64,000 bases of DNA from the NCBI GenBank assembly GCA_035561135.1, contig DATMYA010000022.1:1-64000 (forward strand), written 5' to 3'. Below are positions 8,402-18,784 of the stretch, piece by piece. A model generated the notes under the pieces. That model saw only the letters and a list, made by a program, of their open reading frames with translations, ran no database searches and was not told where the DNA came from. The translations under genes and the position numbers were made by a program. The DNA comes from Clostridia bacterium (GTDB lineage: Bacteria > Acidobacteriota > Terriglobia > Terriglobales > Acidobacteriaceae). Positions within the stretch are counted from its first letter, which is position 1. Each line of letters begins with the position of its first letter.

Positions 8402-10045
8402 ATGAAGTCAGTCAACATAGAAAAACATCTGCCGACCCACAATGTGCTCCGCAAAGTAGATAAAGCGATGGCGGAGGTCTTCTTCTGCTACGTAATCAGT
8501 GCGAATGCCTATCGCCAAGTCGTTCTGCCTGACCGTGTACTAGTGGAGGTGCTGGACATCTCGAAGCGTAAAGTTTACGAAAGCAAGCGCGGATTGCTGA
8601 ACTTGAAAGCAATCGAGCGCTCTCCATTTTTTCCAGTTGTGAATGGGAAGGAGCAGGTCTTCCGTGTGAGGAAGCCCGACCAGACGGTTGTGAATCTGCT
8701 GATGGGTTTCGGACTTTCAGAAGCGGATACGCTGGCCGAATTGAAGCGTATTCATACATATGAACATCAGGTGTTGTCGGTTGACGCTTCGGTTGGTTCC
8801 CAAGCCGTCGCTGGTTCCCAATACGTTCCCTTCGTTCCGAAGAAGTATGAAGATAAATCCCGCTGGTCTCAACTGCTGGTTGATGGCGACGAGTTGATTT
8901 ACGAATACTGGGAATTACAGAAGGGCATTCTTACCGTTCCCAAGGGATTGCAAGGAACCGAAGCTGGCGAGCAATACGCGAGGCTGGCAGCGTTCGCTAC
9001 CAACGCATTGAACTACATCACAGAATCAATGAACGTGGAAGACGAGCGATTGAACCAACTGGAACAAATAGTGCCGGATGCGTTTTACAAGGTGTACCCC
9101 GAATTGAAGCCAAAGTTCGATGACGATGGCAACCTCATCATCGAACAGACCACCCCGCCGTCGAGCACAGAAGCAACCGGGGCGCTTCCCGTATCCGTGG
9201 TGGAAGTAGGACACCCCGAACTCGTCAAAACGGCCATTAAGCCCGACGTTGTGCCCTTCGATAAGCGGGATTACAGCCCCGAACTTGGCCTTAGCGGAGA
9301 GGCAGCCGAACGGAATGTGCTGCGCAAGAAGATTGTGGGCATCGTGGATGGCTGGAACGCCCGGGCAAAGACGTTGGGGTTAGAACCAGTGTTCCTCACA
9401 AAGAAGGAACGCAACGGCGAAATGCCGTTCAGGAACAAGATGCTGGCAGAACGCATCGCCCAGTGGCTTGATGGATGTGAAGATGAATGGCTTGAGATGT
9501 ACAAGTGCGCTTTGGAACGTCTGAACAATTCGGTGTGCTTGGGTGAGATTGAAGCTATCGGCAGCTTCCGTGCCTCGTTAGGGTGGTTGTTCAACACAGC
9601 ACCCAAGAAGGGTCGGTTGATTGACAGGCTGCTTTGCGCCGATTACATGCAAAAGGAAGAACCCACACCCGATGAGGTCTCCAATCGACAATGGGCCAAC
9701 GTAATCCTCAAGCGCTGCAAGCAGAAGGGTATCGAATCTTTTGAGCCTGTCGTGCAGAAGTTGTGGGAGATGGATAAGGGAGATGCGATTGAAATTCTCG
9801 GCATGGCGAAGATAGAGGTGAGCACAAAGGCCCAACAAATGGTGTCCAAGCTCATGTCGGATGCCAAAGCGATGTTCGACCACGATTATTTCAGGATTGA
9901 ATGGGCACATTACTTCCTGAACCGCGAGACCGCTACCCGCGGGATTATCCAAATCACGGTGGTGGACTTCATTAGGCGAAGTGACGACCAATCGCTGATG
10001 GGAAACGACGAAGGCGGCAACATTGGTCAACTGGTTGAGTGGTGA
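8402..10045 (+). CDS. Large hypothetical protein, possible replication initiator
   Basis: 547 residues with no certain family. The N-terminal ~100 residues look like a winged helix (VVLPDRVLVEVLDISKRKVYESKRGLL, then EQVFRVRKPD); the middle is low-complexity and the C-terminal ~250 residues are helical with conserved-looking Trp. It is the last gene of the 7186 cluster and is followed by a strong hairpin. In the second element the comparable position holds primase/helicase and clamp genes, so a replication role is a reasonable but unproven inference. Confidence 0.6.
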   Translation: MKSVNIEKHLPTHNVLRKVDKAMAEVFFCYVISANAYRQVVLPDRVLVEVLDISKRKVYESKRGLLNLKAIERSPFFPVVNGKEQVFRVRKPDQTVVNLLMGFGLSEADTLAELKRIHTYEHQVLSVDASVGSQAVAGSQYVPFVPKKYEDKSRWSQLLVDGDELIYEYWELQKGILTVPKGLQGTEAGEQYARLAAFATNALNYITESMNVEDERLNQLEQIVPDAFYKVYPELKPKFDDDGNLIIEQTTPPSSTEATGALPVSVVEVGHPELVKTAIKPDVVPFDKRDYSPELGLSGEAAERNVLRKKIVGIVDGWNARAKTLGLEPVFLTKKERNGEMPFRNKMLAERIAQWLDGCEDEWLEMYKCALERLNNSVCLGEIEAIGSFRASLGWLFNTAPKKGRLIDRLLCADYMQKEEPTPDEVSNRQWANVILKRCKQKGIESFEPVVQKLWEMDKGDAIEILGMAKIEVSTKAQQMVSKLMSDAKAMFDHDYFRIEWAHYFLNRETATRGIIQITVVDFIRRSDDQSLMGNDEGGNIGQLVEW

Positions 10046-10048
10046 TTT

Positions 10049-10075
10049 TCAGCCCCAGATTTTTATCTGGGCTGA
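10049..10075 (+). terminator. Rho-independent-type hairpin
   Basis: TCAGCCCCAGAT and ATCTGGGCTGA form an 11-bp stem with one bulged C and a TTTT loop, starting four bases after the stop at 10045. It would end the 7186-10045 transcript. Confidence 0.65.
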
Positions 10076-10101
10076 GAGGCCATTCGGTTGGTACGGCTCA
10101 C

Positions 10102-10149
10102 GATATTGCGATGGCCAGCTAGCTTCTGAACCACGGACAGGTCGGCACC
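10102..10149 (-). pseudogene. Fragment of a third-type tyrosine integrase
   Basis: Forty-eight bases match 18856-18903 with one difference. Both encode, on the minus strand, GADLSVVQKLAGHRNI, the end of the catalytic domain also found in the intact integrase at 27721-28674. Nothing else of the gene remains. With the 18.8-kb fragment it flanks the RHS toxin region. Confidence 0.7.
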
Positions 10150-10304
10150 TTCTGAAAGCAATCTCTGTTCCAAAATGGGAACAGAGTTACATTTTCCGGT
10201 GTCGTTGCTCCGTACTTTGCGCATAGACTTGTGCCGGAATTTCGGCGCGGCAGGGCAGTCGATTCGATTTCCTCATCGTTACCGCGCCTCGCCAGGAGCT
10301 GTCT

Positions 10305-11102
10305 ATGACACATCGACTGTTTCTCGCCTGCCTTCCTCTTCTCTTGACATCTGCAATTTGTGGGCAATCGCCCCAGAAGGACCCGCGTGCGGTTGCGATT
10401 CTGAACCAAATGCAAGCACAGTTGGGATGGCATCGTGCGAATCTCCCTGGGGATTTGATCGCGCTTGGGACTTTACAGAGAACCAAAGGAACTGAAACGG
10501 TCTCCGTGCCAATTAGATTTGACGTGCGGGGAAGGTCTCAGAAGAAGATACGAGTGGGATCCTTGTCGGATAGAACAGCGGTCTTCAATGGGTCTGCGGC
10601 GGCCGATGTCGATGCTGATGGAAGGGTCTTTCGACTCCCTCCCCATGTCGCTCTGACGACGAAACCGATTGAATTCCCTTTCCTACTCGGGTTCGCAGAC
10701 GCGGATGACAGCGAGTTGGAAATCAATCATTTGGGCTTCGAGACCCTGTCAAACGAGCCCGCCGTGAAGATTGAGATTCGGCGTGTTCCCTCTGGAACCG
10801 ACCTACTCTCAGACACAATCCGCCTATCCTCCCCTGTAATCGTCTGGGTCTCTCAGCAGACCAGCTTGCCCCTGCAAATAGATTACATAAGGCTGGCAAT
10901 GCAAAACATGCGAGCACCGGGGCACTTCATTCGACGTTATGCGGACTACCGCAAGGTCCGCGGCCTAATGGTCCCGTTCCGGCAGGAGGCATGGGACGCA
11001 GGTGAGTTTCGTTACGCTGTCGTTTTTGAATCAGTGCAGTTTGATAACGGTTTAAGCGATCTTGATTTCCATGTTCCGAGTCGCTCCGCGGGAGGCCGTT
11101 AA
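10305..11102 (+). CDS. Secreted protein preceding the RHS toxin
   Basis: 265 residues with a signal peptide (hydrophobic FLACLPLLLTSAICG, cleavage likely after ICG). The body is beta-rich, rather like outer-membrane lipoprotein carrier-type folds, but no family is confidently recognised. Its stop overlaps the RHS start (TAATG), so the two are one operon. A role in export or surface display of the RHS protein is possible; this is inferred from position only. Confidence 0.65.
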   Translation: MTHRLFLACLPLLLTSAICGQSPQKDPRAVAILNQMQAQLGWHRANLPGDLIALGTLQRTKGTETVSVPIRFDVRGRSQKKIRVGSLSDRTAVFNGSAAADVDADGRVFRLPPHVALTTKPIEFPFLLGFADADDSELEINHLGFETLSNEPAVKIEIRRVPSGTDLLSDTIRLSSPVIVWVSQQTSLPLQIDYIRLAMQNMRAPGHFIRRYADYRKVRGLMVPFRQEAWDAGEFRYAVVFESVQFDNGLSDLDFHVPSRSAGGR

Positions 11103-14100
11103 TGCGCAGGCATAGGAACTGCTTCGCTACAGTTATTGCTGCCGCTCTCCTGACCGGGGTCGCATTCGGGCAAAGCTCATCGACACCAAGCTATGTCAAC
11201 GCAGCCAACGATAGTGGAGTAAAGCCGTACCAAGCCTATGGCGGAATCGGGGAGAACATAAGCTACAACAGCGGTAACCTAAATTTGCAAGTTCCTCTCG
11301 TCTCGCTCCCAGGGCGCGCCGGAATGGACCTGAACGTCGGCATCGAGTATGACAGCAAGATGTGGAAGATTGACGAATACTATGACGAAACCGGCTTCTA
11401 TTCGAACTACACCTGGAAGTACGAGGACGTATGGCCGCAAGTTGCCCTAGGCTGGCGCCTGACGGTGCCTTTTATCGTGGCCCACAGTACAGTCAGCGGT
11501 GACTCCAATGAGTTCTGCTTTGGATCAACCATCATAACCTTGGGAAATGGGGCTAAATACGCCTTCAACAACCGAGTAGGCTGTCCAAACTCAATCGAGG
11601 GCTACTCACAGTTGGTCACAGTCGTAGACGCTGACGAGATGATTTCTGCACGGCTCGACGGCACGAACCCTAGCGACATTAAGTTATTCCTGAAAGACGG
11701 GACAACGGTACATTTTCCAAGCTACTACTCTCTCGCAAATCGAATCGTTGATCGGAACGGGAACCAAATCACGATTAACACGGACCCACAGAGCCCGAAC
11801 CGTGTCTCTTCGATAATCGATTCTGTCGGACGAGAGGCAACATTCAACTACACTCAAGTGGGCAACGCGACAGAGCTGACATCCATCAGCTATTCAGATT
11901 CCGCGGCACACCGTCGCCTAGTGCAGTTCTCGTACACGGCACTGCCGGTCACGCCGAAATTCAACTTCCCGGAAGAGGTACCTTGGTGCGGGTACAATCC
12001 GGTTGACGGCTATCCCAAGTGCGAGAACGAGGCGTACGTAACTCAGTACAACGGTGCTCCAACTTCACGTTTGCTGGCCTCAGTAACACTTACAGGCGAC
12101 GCGACTGGCGACAAAGCGCAGACCTTCAGTTTCCAATACGACGACGGAAATACAAACCCAGCAGTGCCAAACTTTGTTGAGCTCACGCGGATAACCTACC
12201 CTACGGTCGGATTCACTACTTACGGGTTCCAGGAGTACACGCACCTTTGGGGCACCCATGCTGAACGCCTAAATAATCACACAACAGTCGCGAGTTTTAG
12301 GGAAGTCGTCGCAAGAAATCGCTGCACGGTAGAAAGCGATTGCTCACTGACTGGGTACAGTCCTTCGATTGGGCAGGTTTGGCCTAGCAACTCCGGCATG
12401 ACCGTTCGATTCCATGTAGACGCGAATACCAGTTTTGATTCGGTGTACACGTTTGATCCTGGCACGGCTCCTGGAGAGCAGCGGGAGTCGTATTCCCCAC
12501 GCGAGCTCAGCCGGACGACGTATCATAGTGGAGGCACCGGACCATACACAAAAACAGAAACGACTTACACGACCAAATTAGCCGGATGCCCGGAAAGGTG
12601 GTCGTTCCCGGAAACTATTACAACAACTCTTCGCGGTACATCGGGAGATTTCGTTAGCAAGACCACAACGACTTTCGACGACATCACCAGCAGGTTCATT
12701 CCGTACGACCCGCTGAACCCGATGCCGGCTGCTGTTGATCGCAACTGCTATATCGACAATCCGCTCAGCACGACTGAATACCTTTTCAACAGCACCACAC
12801 CGTTCAGACAAACTGTGCGTACGTGGCACAAGGAAACAAACTACCTCAACGCACACCTACTGGGGCTGAAAGCTTCTGAGCGGATCAGCGACGGGGCCGG
12901 AAACAAGGTCGCCGAGACCTTTTACGTTCATGACTCAGTTCAACCATCGCAGAATGTCCCCAGTGACGCCAGAACGTTCGACGCAACCGTCGTTCCGCTA
13001 GGCAATCTGAATGAAGTTCGGCGCTGGCTGAACACGACCAACAGCAACGTGCCGACGTTCACGACCTACGACCGGCCGGGCAATATTCTCACCGTCAAAG
13101 ACCCGCTGAACCACACGACTACTTACACCTACGGCGATGGTCTTTATTGCGGAAGCGCCGGTGGTTATGCTTTTAAAACGAGCGCAACAGCAAAGAACTT
13201 CACTTCGTATTTCGAATACAACGGCTGTACGGGCGCTCTCAAGCGCACTTGGGGGCCGAACCAGAACGATGAACAGTCCTTCGAGTACGATCTGTTCGGG
13301 CGGCTCAAAAGCGCCAACCTACCAGCAAATGGACACGTCGAGACCGACTACGATGACACGAACCGGATCGTCACGACAGCGGTCCGACGCACGGATTCCG
13401 GGAGCTTGAAATACACACGCGAGTTCTATGACCCCTTAGGGCGCTCCTATCAGACCGAGCTTTGCGAAGATGGCACAGCCGGCTGCTCGGAGGCGATCAG
13501 GACAGTCACGACGCTCGATGGCTTGAACCGCACGAAAACGGTAACCAATCCCTATCGTGGGACGACTTCAAGTCCGGTTACTACGAACTCCTACGACGGG
13601 GAAAACCATTTGATCCGCATCGATTTCACCGACGGAAGTGTGTCTTCGACCAGTTACGACGGCAATCGACAAGAGATCGTGGACGAAGCTGGCAAGCGCC
13701 GGACGCTGTATTCCGACGCGGCCGGAAGATTGAGTCAAGTCGATGAAATTGGAACCGTCGTTGTTCCAGGCACTCCTGGACATGGCACAGTTACGATTTC
13801 AGGGGAAGAGCTATTCAACTGCGATGATGGACCATGCATTTACGACTCAGGCATGGTGTCAGTAACTGTGAATGGGTTCAGCAGGTCGTTCGCATACAGC
13901 CGGTATAACACGGGCATTGTAAACGGGCTTGTAGCCGCGTTTAACAGCGCCCCGAGCTCCCCGGTAACGGCGGTGGCAAGCGGTTGGACCATAACGTTCA
14001 CCTCGAAGGCCAGCGGAGCGAGCACGAATTACTCGATTTCCGCTTCGTCGTTTTCTAACTACGACAATCTGTTTTCACCACCATCCTTTACTGCCAGCAC

Positions 14101-16384
14101 CACTGCATTTACTGGTGGAACCGATGGTTCGGGTTCTGAGAACACCTTTGTCACGCTTTATGAATATGACGCTCTCAACAATCTGAAGCGAGTCGAACAG
14201 CGTGGGAACAACCAAGCGCAAGCACGCATCCGCACGTTCGTTTATGACTCGCTCTCGCAGCTTCTGTCGGCTACCAGTCCCGAGTATGGTCCATCGAATA
14301 GCGCGTCGGGCACGATCACATATGAGTATTATTCCGACGGGACGCTGAAATCAAAGACTGACGCGCGCAATGTAACCGTCTCGTACTGCTACGACGAACT
14401 GCATCGCCCGTTAGGAAAGAAATACAGCAACTCCGTGGATTGCACCTCACCGTCTACCTGGGATATCGAGTACCGATACGATGTGGCTGACTCCAGCCTG
14501 CCGGATCCGCATCCGGTTTTCACCCGTACTTTTATGCGGGACGCATCCGGAACGACAGCCTGGTCGCACGATGCAGCGGGACGCGTGAAGATCGAGAAGC
14601 GCACTATCAACGGCGTGACGAGGCAGATAACCTATTCCTATAATCCAGACGGCTCGGTGAGCGCGATCGATTACGGAACCGCTCCAGCAAATGTGTTGAC
14701 TCTCGGATACGATCTGGCTGGAAGACCGAATCTGCTGCAACGGAATGGTGTCGATATAGCACGCGTGCAGAGCAATTCCGACTACGCCCCGCATGGAGAG
14801 ATAACGAACCTCAAACTCGGGACGAACTTGCTGGTCCAGAAAGCGTTCAACTCGCGACTCCAGCCGGCGGTTATCTCCTCCACTCGCATTTCCCCTCCGG
14901 CCACCGTCATGAGCTTGTCGTACGATCACCATGATGGGAGCAACAACGGGAACATTTATCAGGTCCGCAACGATCTCGACTCCAACCGGACGCAGAACTA
15001 CGCGTATGACGGATTCAACCGCTTGGTAAGTTACTGGACAGCAGGATCTTCTGCGGGGAACAATTATTCGGTCGACGCCTGGGGCAATCTTTACCAGAAG
15101 ACTCCGTACTTTGGGAAGACGAACTACTGGCCCTTGTCAGAAACCCCCAACGTCAAGAATCGTTTCGGTGCGCACACGTACGACAATGCCGGGAACATGA
15201 CGGACGGCCAGTACAGCTACGACGCGGAGAGCCAGTTGGCATCGGCAGGCTCGCTGGCGTTCACCTACGATGGCGACGGAAAGCGCGTGAAGAAGTCGAA
15301 TGGCACGCTCTACTGGACCGGCATAGGCTCCGACCCGCTGTTTGAAACCAGTCTCGATGGAGTGACGGTCAAAGACACGTACCTGTATTTTGCGGGGAAA
15401 CGTGTAGCTAAGGTTGAAAACGGCAATACTTACTTTTACCTGACCGATCATCTTGGAACGACACGGAAAGTCGCACAGGCGGACGGCACAATCTGCCTTG
15501 ATGAAGACTTCTACCCCTACGGCGAGCAGCAGCAAACTTACACTGCGACCTGCTCTGAAAAGTACCTGTTCACCGGCAAAGAACGCGACTCCGAAACCGG
15601 CCTCGACTACTTCGGGGCCAGATACTACGGCTCCAACATGGGACGGTGGATGTCGCCGGACTGGGCGGGTGCTCCTGAGCCTGTACCGTACGCCGACTTC
15701 GGTGACCCACAGACCCTGAACCTCTACGGGTATGTTCGCAACAATCCACTGAGCCACGCCGACGCAGATGGCCACTGTTGCGAGGCGGAATGGAGTTTCT
15801 TCAAGCAGGAACTCGCAGGAGTCTGGGACACAACCGGTGGTGCCGCTGTCGGTGCAGTTAGCCAGTTGGCCAGCGGACAGGCTGCTGATAACGTTCGGGA
15901 CACATACTTCAGCGGCAATGTGGGTGGAAACCTAGCCGCAGCGGGCAGTGAGTTCGTATCGCAGTCGGTAAATATGGTCGAGTCCGCTGCTGCGGGTGAC
16001 CCACGCGCAATTGGACAAATAGCCGGAATAGTCATTTCCGGAAAAGCCGCCTCTGAGTTGAAAGGTGCTGGAAGCACCGAGACTGTGCAGAGAGCTATGT
16101 CGGAAGGCGAGCTGCAAGCGACGCGAGACACTGGCTTGATTCGTGGCGGACGTGGAGGGACAAATTACGTTAGTGACTCGATTAGTAAAGACGCGAATCG
16201 GGCACAACAACGACTTGCTTTGCCGCAGAAGCCTCAAGTGCGAGCCACTATGGAGGTGCAAAAGGGAAAGTTCGGCGCACCATCAAGAGTGAAGCCTGCT
16301 AACAACATGCCAGGTGGCGGGATGGAGCGCACCGCAAAGGGGAAAATTCCAGTGAAAATTAAAAGAGTGGATGAAATGAAATGA
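11102..16384 (+). CDS. RHS/YD-repeat polymorphic toxin
   Basis: 1760 residues. A signal peptide (IAAALLTGVAFG) is followed by a long YD-repeat beta-shell (for example ITYEYYSDG, YDLAGRPN). The RHS core is at about 1440-1555 (YLTDHLGTTRKV, FTGKERDSETGLDYFGARYY, NLYGYVRNNPLS). The last ~200 residues are a variable toxin tip. Its end (TRDTGLIRGGRGGTNYV, AQQRLALPQKP, MPGGGMERT) resembles TreTu-type, ADP-ribosyltransferase-like toxins. Such proteins cage a toxin released toward competing cells. The downstream immunity gene overlaps the stop by four bases. Assignment as RHS is certain; the toxin activity is tentative. Confidence 0.93.
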   Translation: MRRHRNCFATVIAAALLTGVAFGQSSSTPSYVNAANDSGVKPYQAYGGIGENISYNSGNLNLQVPLVSLPGRAGMDLNVGIEYDSKMWKIDEYYDETGFYSNYTWKYEDVWPQVALGWRLTVPFIVAHSTVSGDSNEFCFGSTIITLGNGAKYAFNNRVGCPNSIEGYSQLVTVVDADEMISARLDGTNPSDIKLFLKDGTTVHFPSYYSLANRIVDRNGNQITINTDPQSPNRVSSIIDSVGREATFNYTQVGNATELTSISYSDSAAHRRLVQFSYTALPVTPKFNFPEEVPWCGYNPVDGYPKCENEAYVTQYNGAPTSRLLASVTLTGDATGDKAQTFSFQYDDGNTNPAVPNFVELTRITYPTVGFTTYGFQEYTHLWGTHAERLNNHTTVASFREVVARNRCTVESDCSLTGYSPSIGQVWPSNSGMTVRFHVDANTSFDSVYTFDPGTAPGEQRESYSPRELSRTTYHSGGTGPYTKTETTYTTKLAGCPERWSFPETITTTLRGTSGDFVSKTTTTFDDITSRFIPYDPLNPMPAAVDRNCYIDNPLSTTEYLFNSTTPFRQTVRTWHKETNYLNAHLLGLKASERISDGAGNKVAETFYVHDSVQPSQNVPSDARTFDATVVPLGNLNEVRRWLNTTNSNVPTFTTYDRPGNILTVKDPLNHTTTYTYGDGLYCGSAGGYAFKTSATAKNFTSYFEYNGCTGALKRTWGPNQNDEQSFEYDLFGRLKSANLPANGHVETDYDDTNRIVTTAVRRTDSGSLKYTREFYDPLGRSYQTELCEDGTAGCSEAIRTVTTLDGLNRTKTVTNPYRGTTSSPVTTNSYDGENHLIRIDFTDGSVSSTSYDGNRQEIVDEAGKRRTLYSDAAGRLSQVDEIGTVVVPGTPGHGTVTISGEELFNCDDGPCIYDSGMVSVTVNGFSRSFAYSRYNTGIVNGLVAAFNSAPSSPVTAVASGWTITFTSKASGASTNYSISASSFSNYDNLFSPPSFTASTTAFTGGTDGSGSENTFVTLYEYDALNNLKRVEQRGNNQAQARIRTFVYDSLSQLLSATSPEYGPSNSASGTITYEYYSDGTLKSKTDARNVTVSYCYDELHRPLGKKYSNSVDCTSPSTWDIEYRYDVADSSLPDPHPVFTRTFMRDASGTTAWSHDAAGRVKIEKRTINGVTRQITYSYNPDGSVSAIDYGTAPANVLTLGYDLAGRPNLLQRNGVDIARVQSNSDYAPHGEITNLKLGTNLLVQKAFNSRLQPAVISSTRISPPATVMSLSYDHHDGSNNGNIYQVRNDLDSNRTQNYAYDGFNRLVSYWTAGSSAGNNYSVDAWGNLYQKTPYFGKTNYWPLSETPNVKNRFGAHTYDNAGNMTDGQYSYDAESQLASAGSLAFTYDGDGKRVKKSNGTLYWTGIGSDPLFETSLDGVTVKDTYLYFAGKRVAKVENGNTYFYLTDHLGTTRKVAQADGTICLDEDFYPYGEQQQTYTATCSEKYLFTGKERDSETGLDYFGARYYGSNMGRWMSPDWAGAPEPVPYADFGDPQTLNLYGYVRNNPLSHADADGHCCEAEWSFFKQELAGVWDTTGGAAVGAVSQLASGQAADNVRDTYFSGNVGGNLAAAGSEFVSQSVNMVESAAAGDPRAIGQIAGIVISGKAASELKGAGSTETVQRAMSEGELQATRDTGLIRGGRGGTNYVSDSISKDANRAQQRLALPQKPQVRATMEVQKGKFGAPSRVKPANNMPGGGMERTAKGKIPVKIKRVDEMK

Positions 16385-16755
16385 TGAGCAGCCACCACAA
16401 AACACCGAGGCACATAGTGAAACTCGTACTAACCGACCCGTGGGACTTGGTTTCTTCTGCGGGGTCTGAGTCACGCAACGCATTCGTCATCAAAACAGGC
16501 CAGGACCAGAACAGCAGGCCTGCATTACTTCTTGAACTCGAAAAGCCGTTTACAGTGTCCGGTGACGAATACAAATTCTTGGTAGCGACCGCCAGGCATG
16601 ATGATACTGCACTTCGAAACCTAAGAAAGGGGACGACGGTAGGCTGCAACCTCCTGCGTTTGCCGCAGAGCCGAGCAGAGAGTGGGGCTCCGTTCGACAC
16701 AAGTTGGTGGCGTGGGGGGTGGGGTGCCGCCATCGGGGATGTCACTGTTGAGTAA
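16381..16755 (+). CDS. Probable immunity protein for the RHS toxin
   Basis: A 124-residue protein whose ATG overlaps the RHS stop (ATGA). It has no signal peptide and no recognised domain. In polymorphic toxin loci the gene immediately after the toxin tip encodes its cognate inhibitor, and the coupled translation fits that. The C-terminus is Gly/Trp-rich (WWRGGWG). The assignment rests on context. Confidence 0.65.
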   Translation: MMSSHHKTPRHIVKLVLTDPWDLVSSAGSESRNAFVIKTGQDQNSRPALLLELEKPFTVSGDEYKFLVATARHDDTALRNLRKGTTVGCNLLRLPQSRAESGAPFDTSWWRGGWGAAIGDVTVE

Positions 16756-16795
16756 CCCGCTATGGGTATGACGGCGGTGCGGAGAATTTGCGTGC

Positions 16796-17675
16796 ATGTA
16801 CGATGCCGGACAATTTCGACACGCAACTACGATGCGGGAAGCATGCGTGTACGACCTCCCCATTCTGCATGTCTCGGAGAACTGCGTTTCGAAGGTGCGC
16901 AAGTTCACCGGCAAAGAACGCGATACAGAAACCGGACTCGACTACTTCGGGGCACGATACTACGCCAGCAATATGGGACGGTTTAGCTCTCCTGACGAAC
17001 CGTTCATAGATCAAGACCAGAGCGATCCACAGAGCTGGAATCTGTACACATACGTTCGCAACAACCCTCTGAGCAACACGAACCCGACCGGCAATGCTTG
17101 TGTAAACGGAAAGGACGATGACCGAGGTGGAGAAACGTGCGCACAAGTAGCTGCTGCGGATGCGGAATATCAGAAACAACACAGAGCCAGCGCAACTGTA
17201 ACGGCAAATGACGGCACACAAGAGGGCCGAATTTTTGAGCTTTCTTACGCCATAAGCGACCTCACTAGGCCGCATTCCTTGTTGGACGTTATCGCGAATG
17301 CCGGGCCGTATGCGGTAGGTGGTTACGGTCTCGCAAGATCGGCTCTTGCAGCCCCAGCAATTACGACCTTGAATGTTGGTCGCTACGTTACAGGCCAAGT
17401 GATTGAGAGAGTGATTCAGACGCCTCAAGGTCCCCTTGTGATTAAGGGAACTATTGAAATCGTTGGGGACACTATAAAACTGAAGAACCTGTCTGTCGTT
17501 TCGCCCGGAGGAGTGGAGGTGCTGACTAATCCCGGCCCAGGCGCTTTGAAGACTGTTTTCGACGGGTTGAAGAGTGACTTTGCCCAGGCTGGTTTTTCAA
17601 CTGCAGGTTACAGGTTTGAGAATTACTGGTGCGAATGCTCCACGGCTCATCAACAAAACGATAAACCTCAAATAG
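16796..17675 (+). pseudogene. Displaced RHS tip with a second toxin domain, frameshifted
   Basis: The frame enters an RHS core end (FTGKERDTETGLDYFGARYY, NLYTYVRNNPLSNTNPTGN) without shell repeats, followed by a toxin tip different from that at 16384. The last strands appear after removing one T from the run at 17593-17597: the other frame then reads GLRITGANAPRLINKTI and stops at 17675. Uncorrected, the frame runs on into the next gene. It is a typical orphan cassette that can recombine onto the full-length RHS gene. Whether the frameshift is real or a homopolymer error is unknown. Confidence 0.7.
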
Positions 17676-17706
17676 CACCGTCATCACAGAGGAGCAGGAT
17701 TCAATT

Positions 17707-18144
17707 ATGGTTTCCGGTGAGCAATCTCGGGTCGCGCAGGTCACCTTTTCTGAAGGCGACTCTGAAGAACTACTCGTGACGCCCGTTGGTCCAAATCTCT
17801 ACAAGCTAGAAGAGAGTTCGGCTCTCGGGGAAGTAAACTACCACGACATAATCGAGACTGAGACCATTGCGGAAGGAATGTTGCGATGCTTGCGGATCGT
17901 TACTCCCTCTGAGCTGAGAACTATGAGTTATGTTGTGCCGGAGGACCTGTTCGAATCTAAACGTCTCGCGGTCTTGCTGGACAGAGTTGTTAGTAGCGGA
18001 GGCAATTGGGAGAGAATGTTCGGCGGAGTTCTCGTCTTCCATGTACCGCCGTCCGAGGAGCCGTCCATCATCGGCGACATGAATGCTGTGCTGGACGAAG
18101 CAGGTTTATCGCCCAGAGGTGGAAGCCGAAAAGATGGTGTTTGA
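17707..18144 (+). CDS. Immunity protein of the displaced tip (DUF4265-like)
   Basis: A 145-residue soluble protein following the orphan tip. The layout (ELLVTPVGPNLYKLEESS, VNYHDIIE, a GGNWERMFGGVL stretch) resembles DUF4265 proteins, which are found beside toxin tips as immunity proteins. It should protect against the toxin encoded at 16796-17675. The family call is from remembered pattern and is moderate. Confidence 0.6.
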   Translation: MVSGEQSRVAQVTFSEGDSEELLVTPVGPNLYKLEESSALGEVNYHDIIETETIAEGMLRCLRIVTPSELRTMSYVVPEDLFESKRLAVLLDRVVSSGGNWERMFGGVLVFHVPPSEEPSIIGDMNAVLDEAGLSPRGGSRKDGV

Positions 18145-18187
18145 ACAGACCGACCTAAGCGTGGCGTCGCACTGATGTGCAGAACAA

Positions 18188-18226
18188 AACCCTCCCGGAG
18201 TCGCCTCTTGGGAGGGTTCTTTCTTT
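18188..18226 (+). terminator. Rho-independent terminator of the RHS locus
   Basis: AACCCTCCC and GGGAGGGTT form a 9-bp stem with a 13-base loop, followed by CTTTCTTT, 43 bases after the stop of the immunity gene. Confidence 0.75.
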
Positions 18227-18241
18227 AGCTGCCCGTCGAAG

Positions 18242-18269
18242 CAACGGCCGCCCCGGAGGGCGGCCGTTG
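18242..18269. repeat. Perfect 12-bp hairpin in remnant DNA
   Basis: CAACGGCCGCCC and GGGCGGCCGTTG around the loop CGGA form a perfect stem. It lies in a region (18145-18520) with no intact gene. Bases 18290-18345 read on the minus strand like the last ~20 codons of a lost gene (RRNAIIKRIEAMNIAFARAL, then stop). The hairpin could have been that gene's terminator. Confidence 0.5.
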
Positions 18270-18520
18270 TGGTTAGAAGTGCGGGTTAGAGGGCGCGAGC
18301 GAAGGCGATGTTCATGGCTTCGATGCGCTTGATGATGGCGTTGCGGCGGGGTAGTTGTAAAACGTCCCCAAACAAAACATCCGCGCCGTCCCTCCCACCT
18401 AGCGCCCGGCGGTGGCTGCGGCGGCCTTGTTCTGCGGGGCAGGTGGTGGTGGGTTTTTCCCCGATCCGTTCGCGGCGGCTCGACTCTTGAGCGTGGCGAT
18501 GACGGGCTTGATGCGGCCCG

Positions 18521-18784
18521 GTGCCCCAGGTTCGCGAAGCTAACCTGGGGTTCCATGGCTACGATGCACTGGCGCATCAGTATGACGAGCTCTGCAGCAT
18601 GTTCATCAGCGTAGTCTTTGCGGGTTGTAATTCTACCGGCAAAGAACGCGATTCCGAAACCGGCCTGGATTACTTCGGTGCGCGATACTACGGCTCAAAC
18701 ACGGGGCGGTTCATGACGCCGGACCCACACTCCGTCCAATCCGTCGGGCTGGGCACCGTTTGCTCCCGCTGCAATGCAAGCTAG
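18521..18784 (+). pseudogene. Second displaced RHS tip, remnant
   Basis: The frame carries the RHS core end (TGKERDSETGLDYFGARYY, TGRFMTPDP) at about residues 38-70, then breaks off after a few codons at the junction with the integrase fragment that begins at 18781. No toxin domain remains. It starts inside an unrelated palindromic stretch, so it has no credible start of its own. Confidence 0.65.
18524..18550. repeat. Palindromic intergenic repeat
   Basis: CCCCAGGTT and AACCTGGGG form a perfect 9-bp stem around a 9-base loop containing CGCGAAG. It resembles palindromic repeats dispersed in genomes of this type, but no second copy is visible in the window. Confidence 0.4.
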
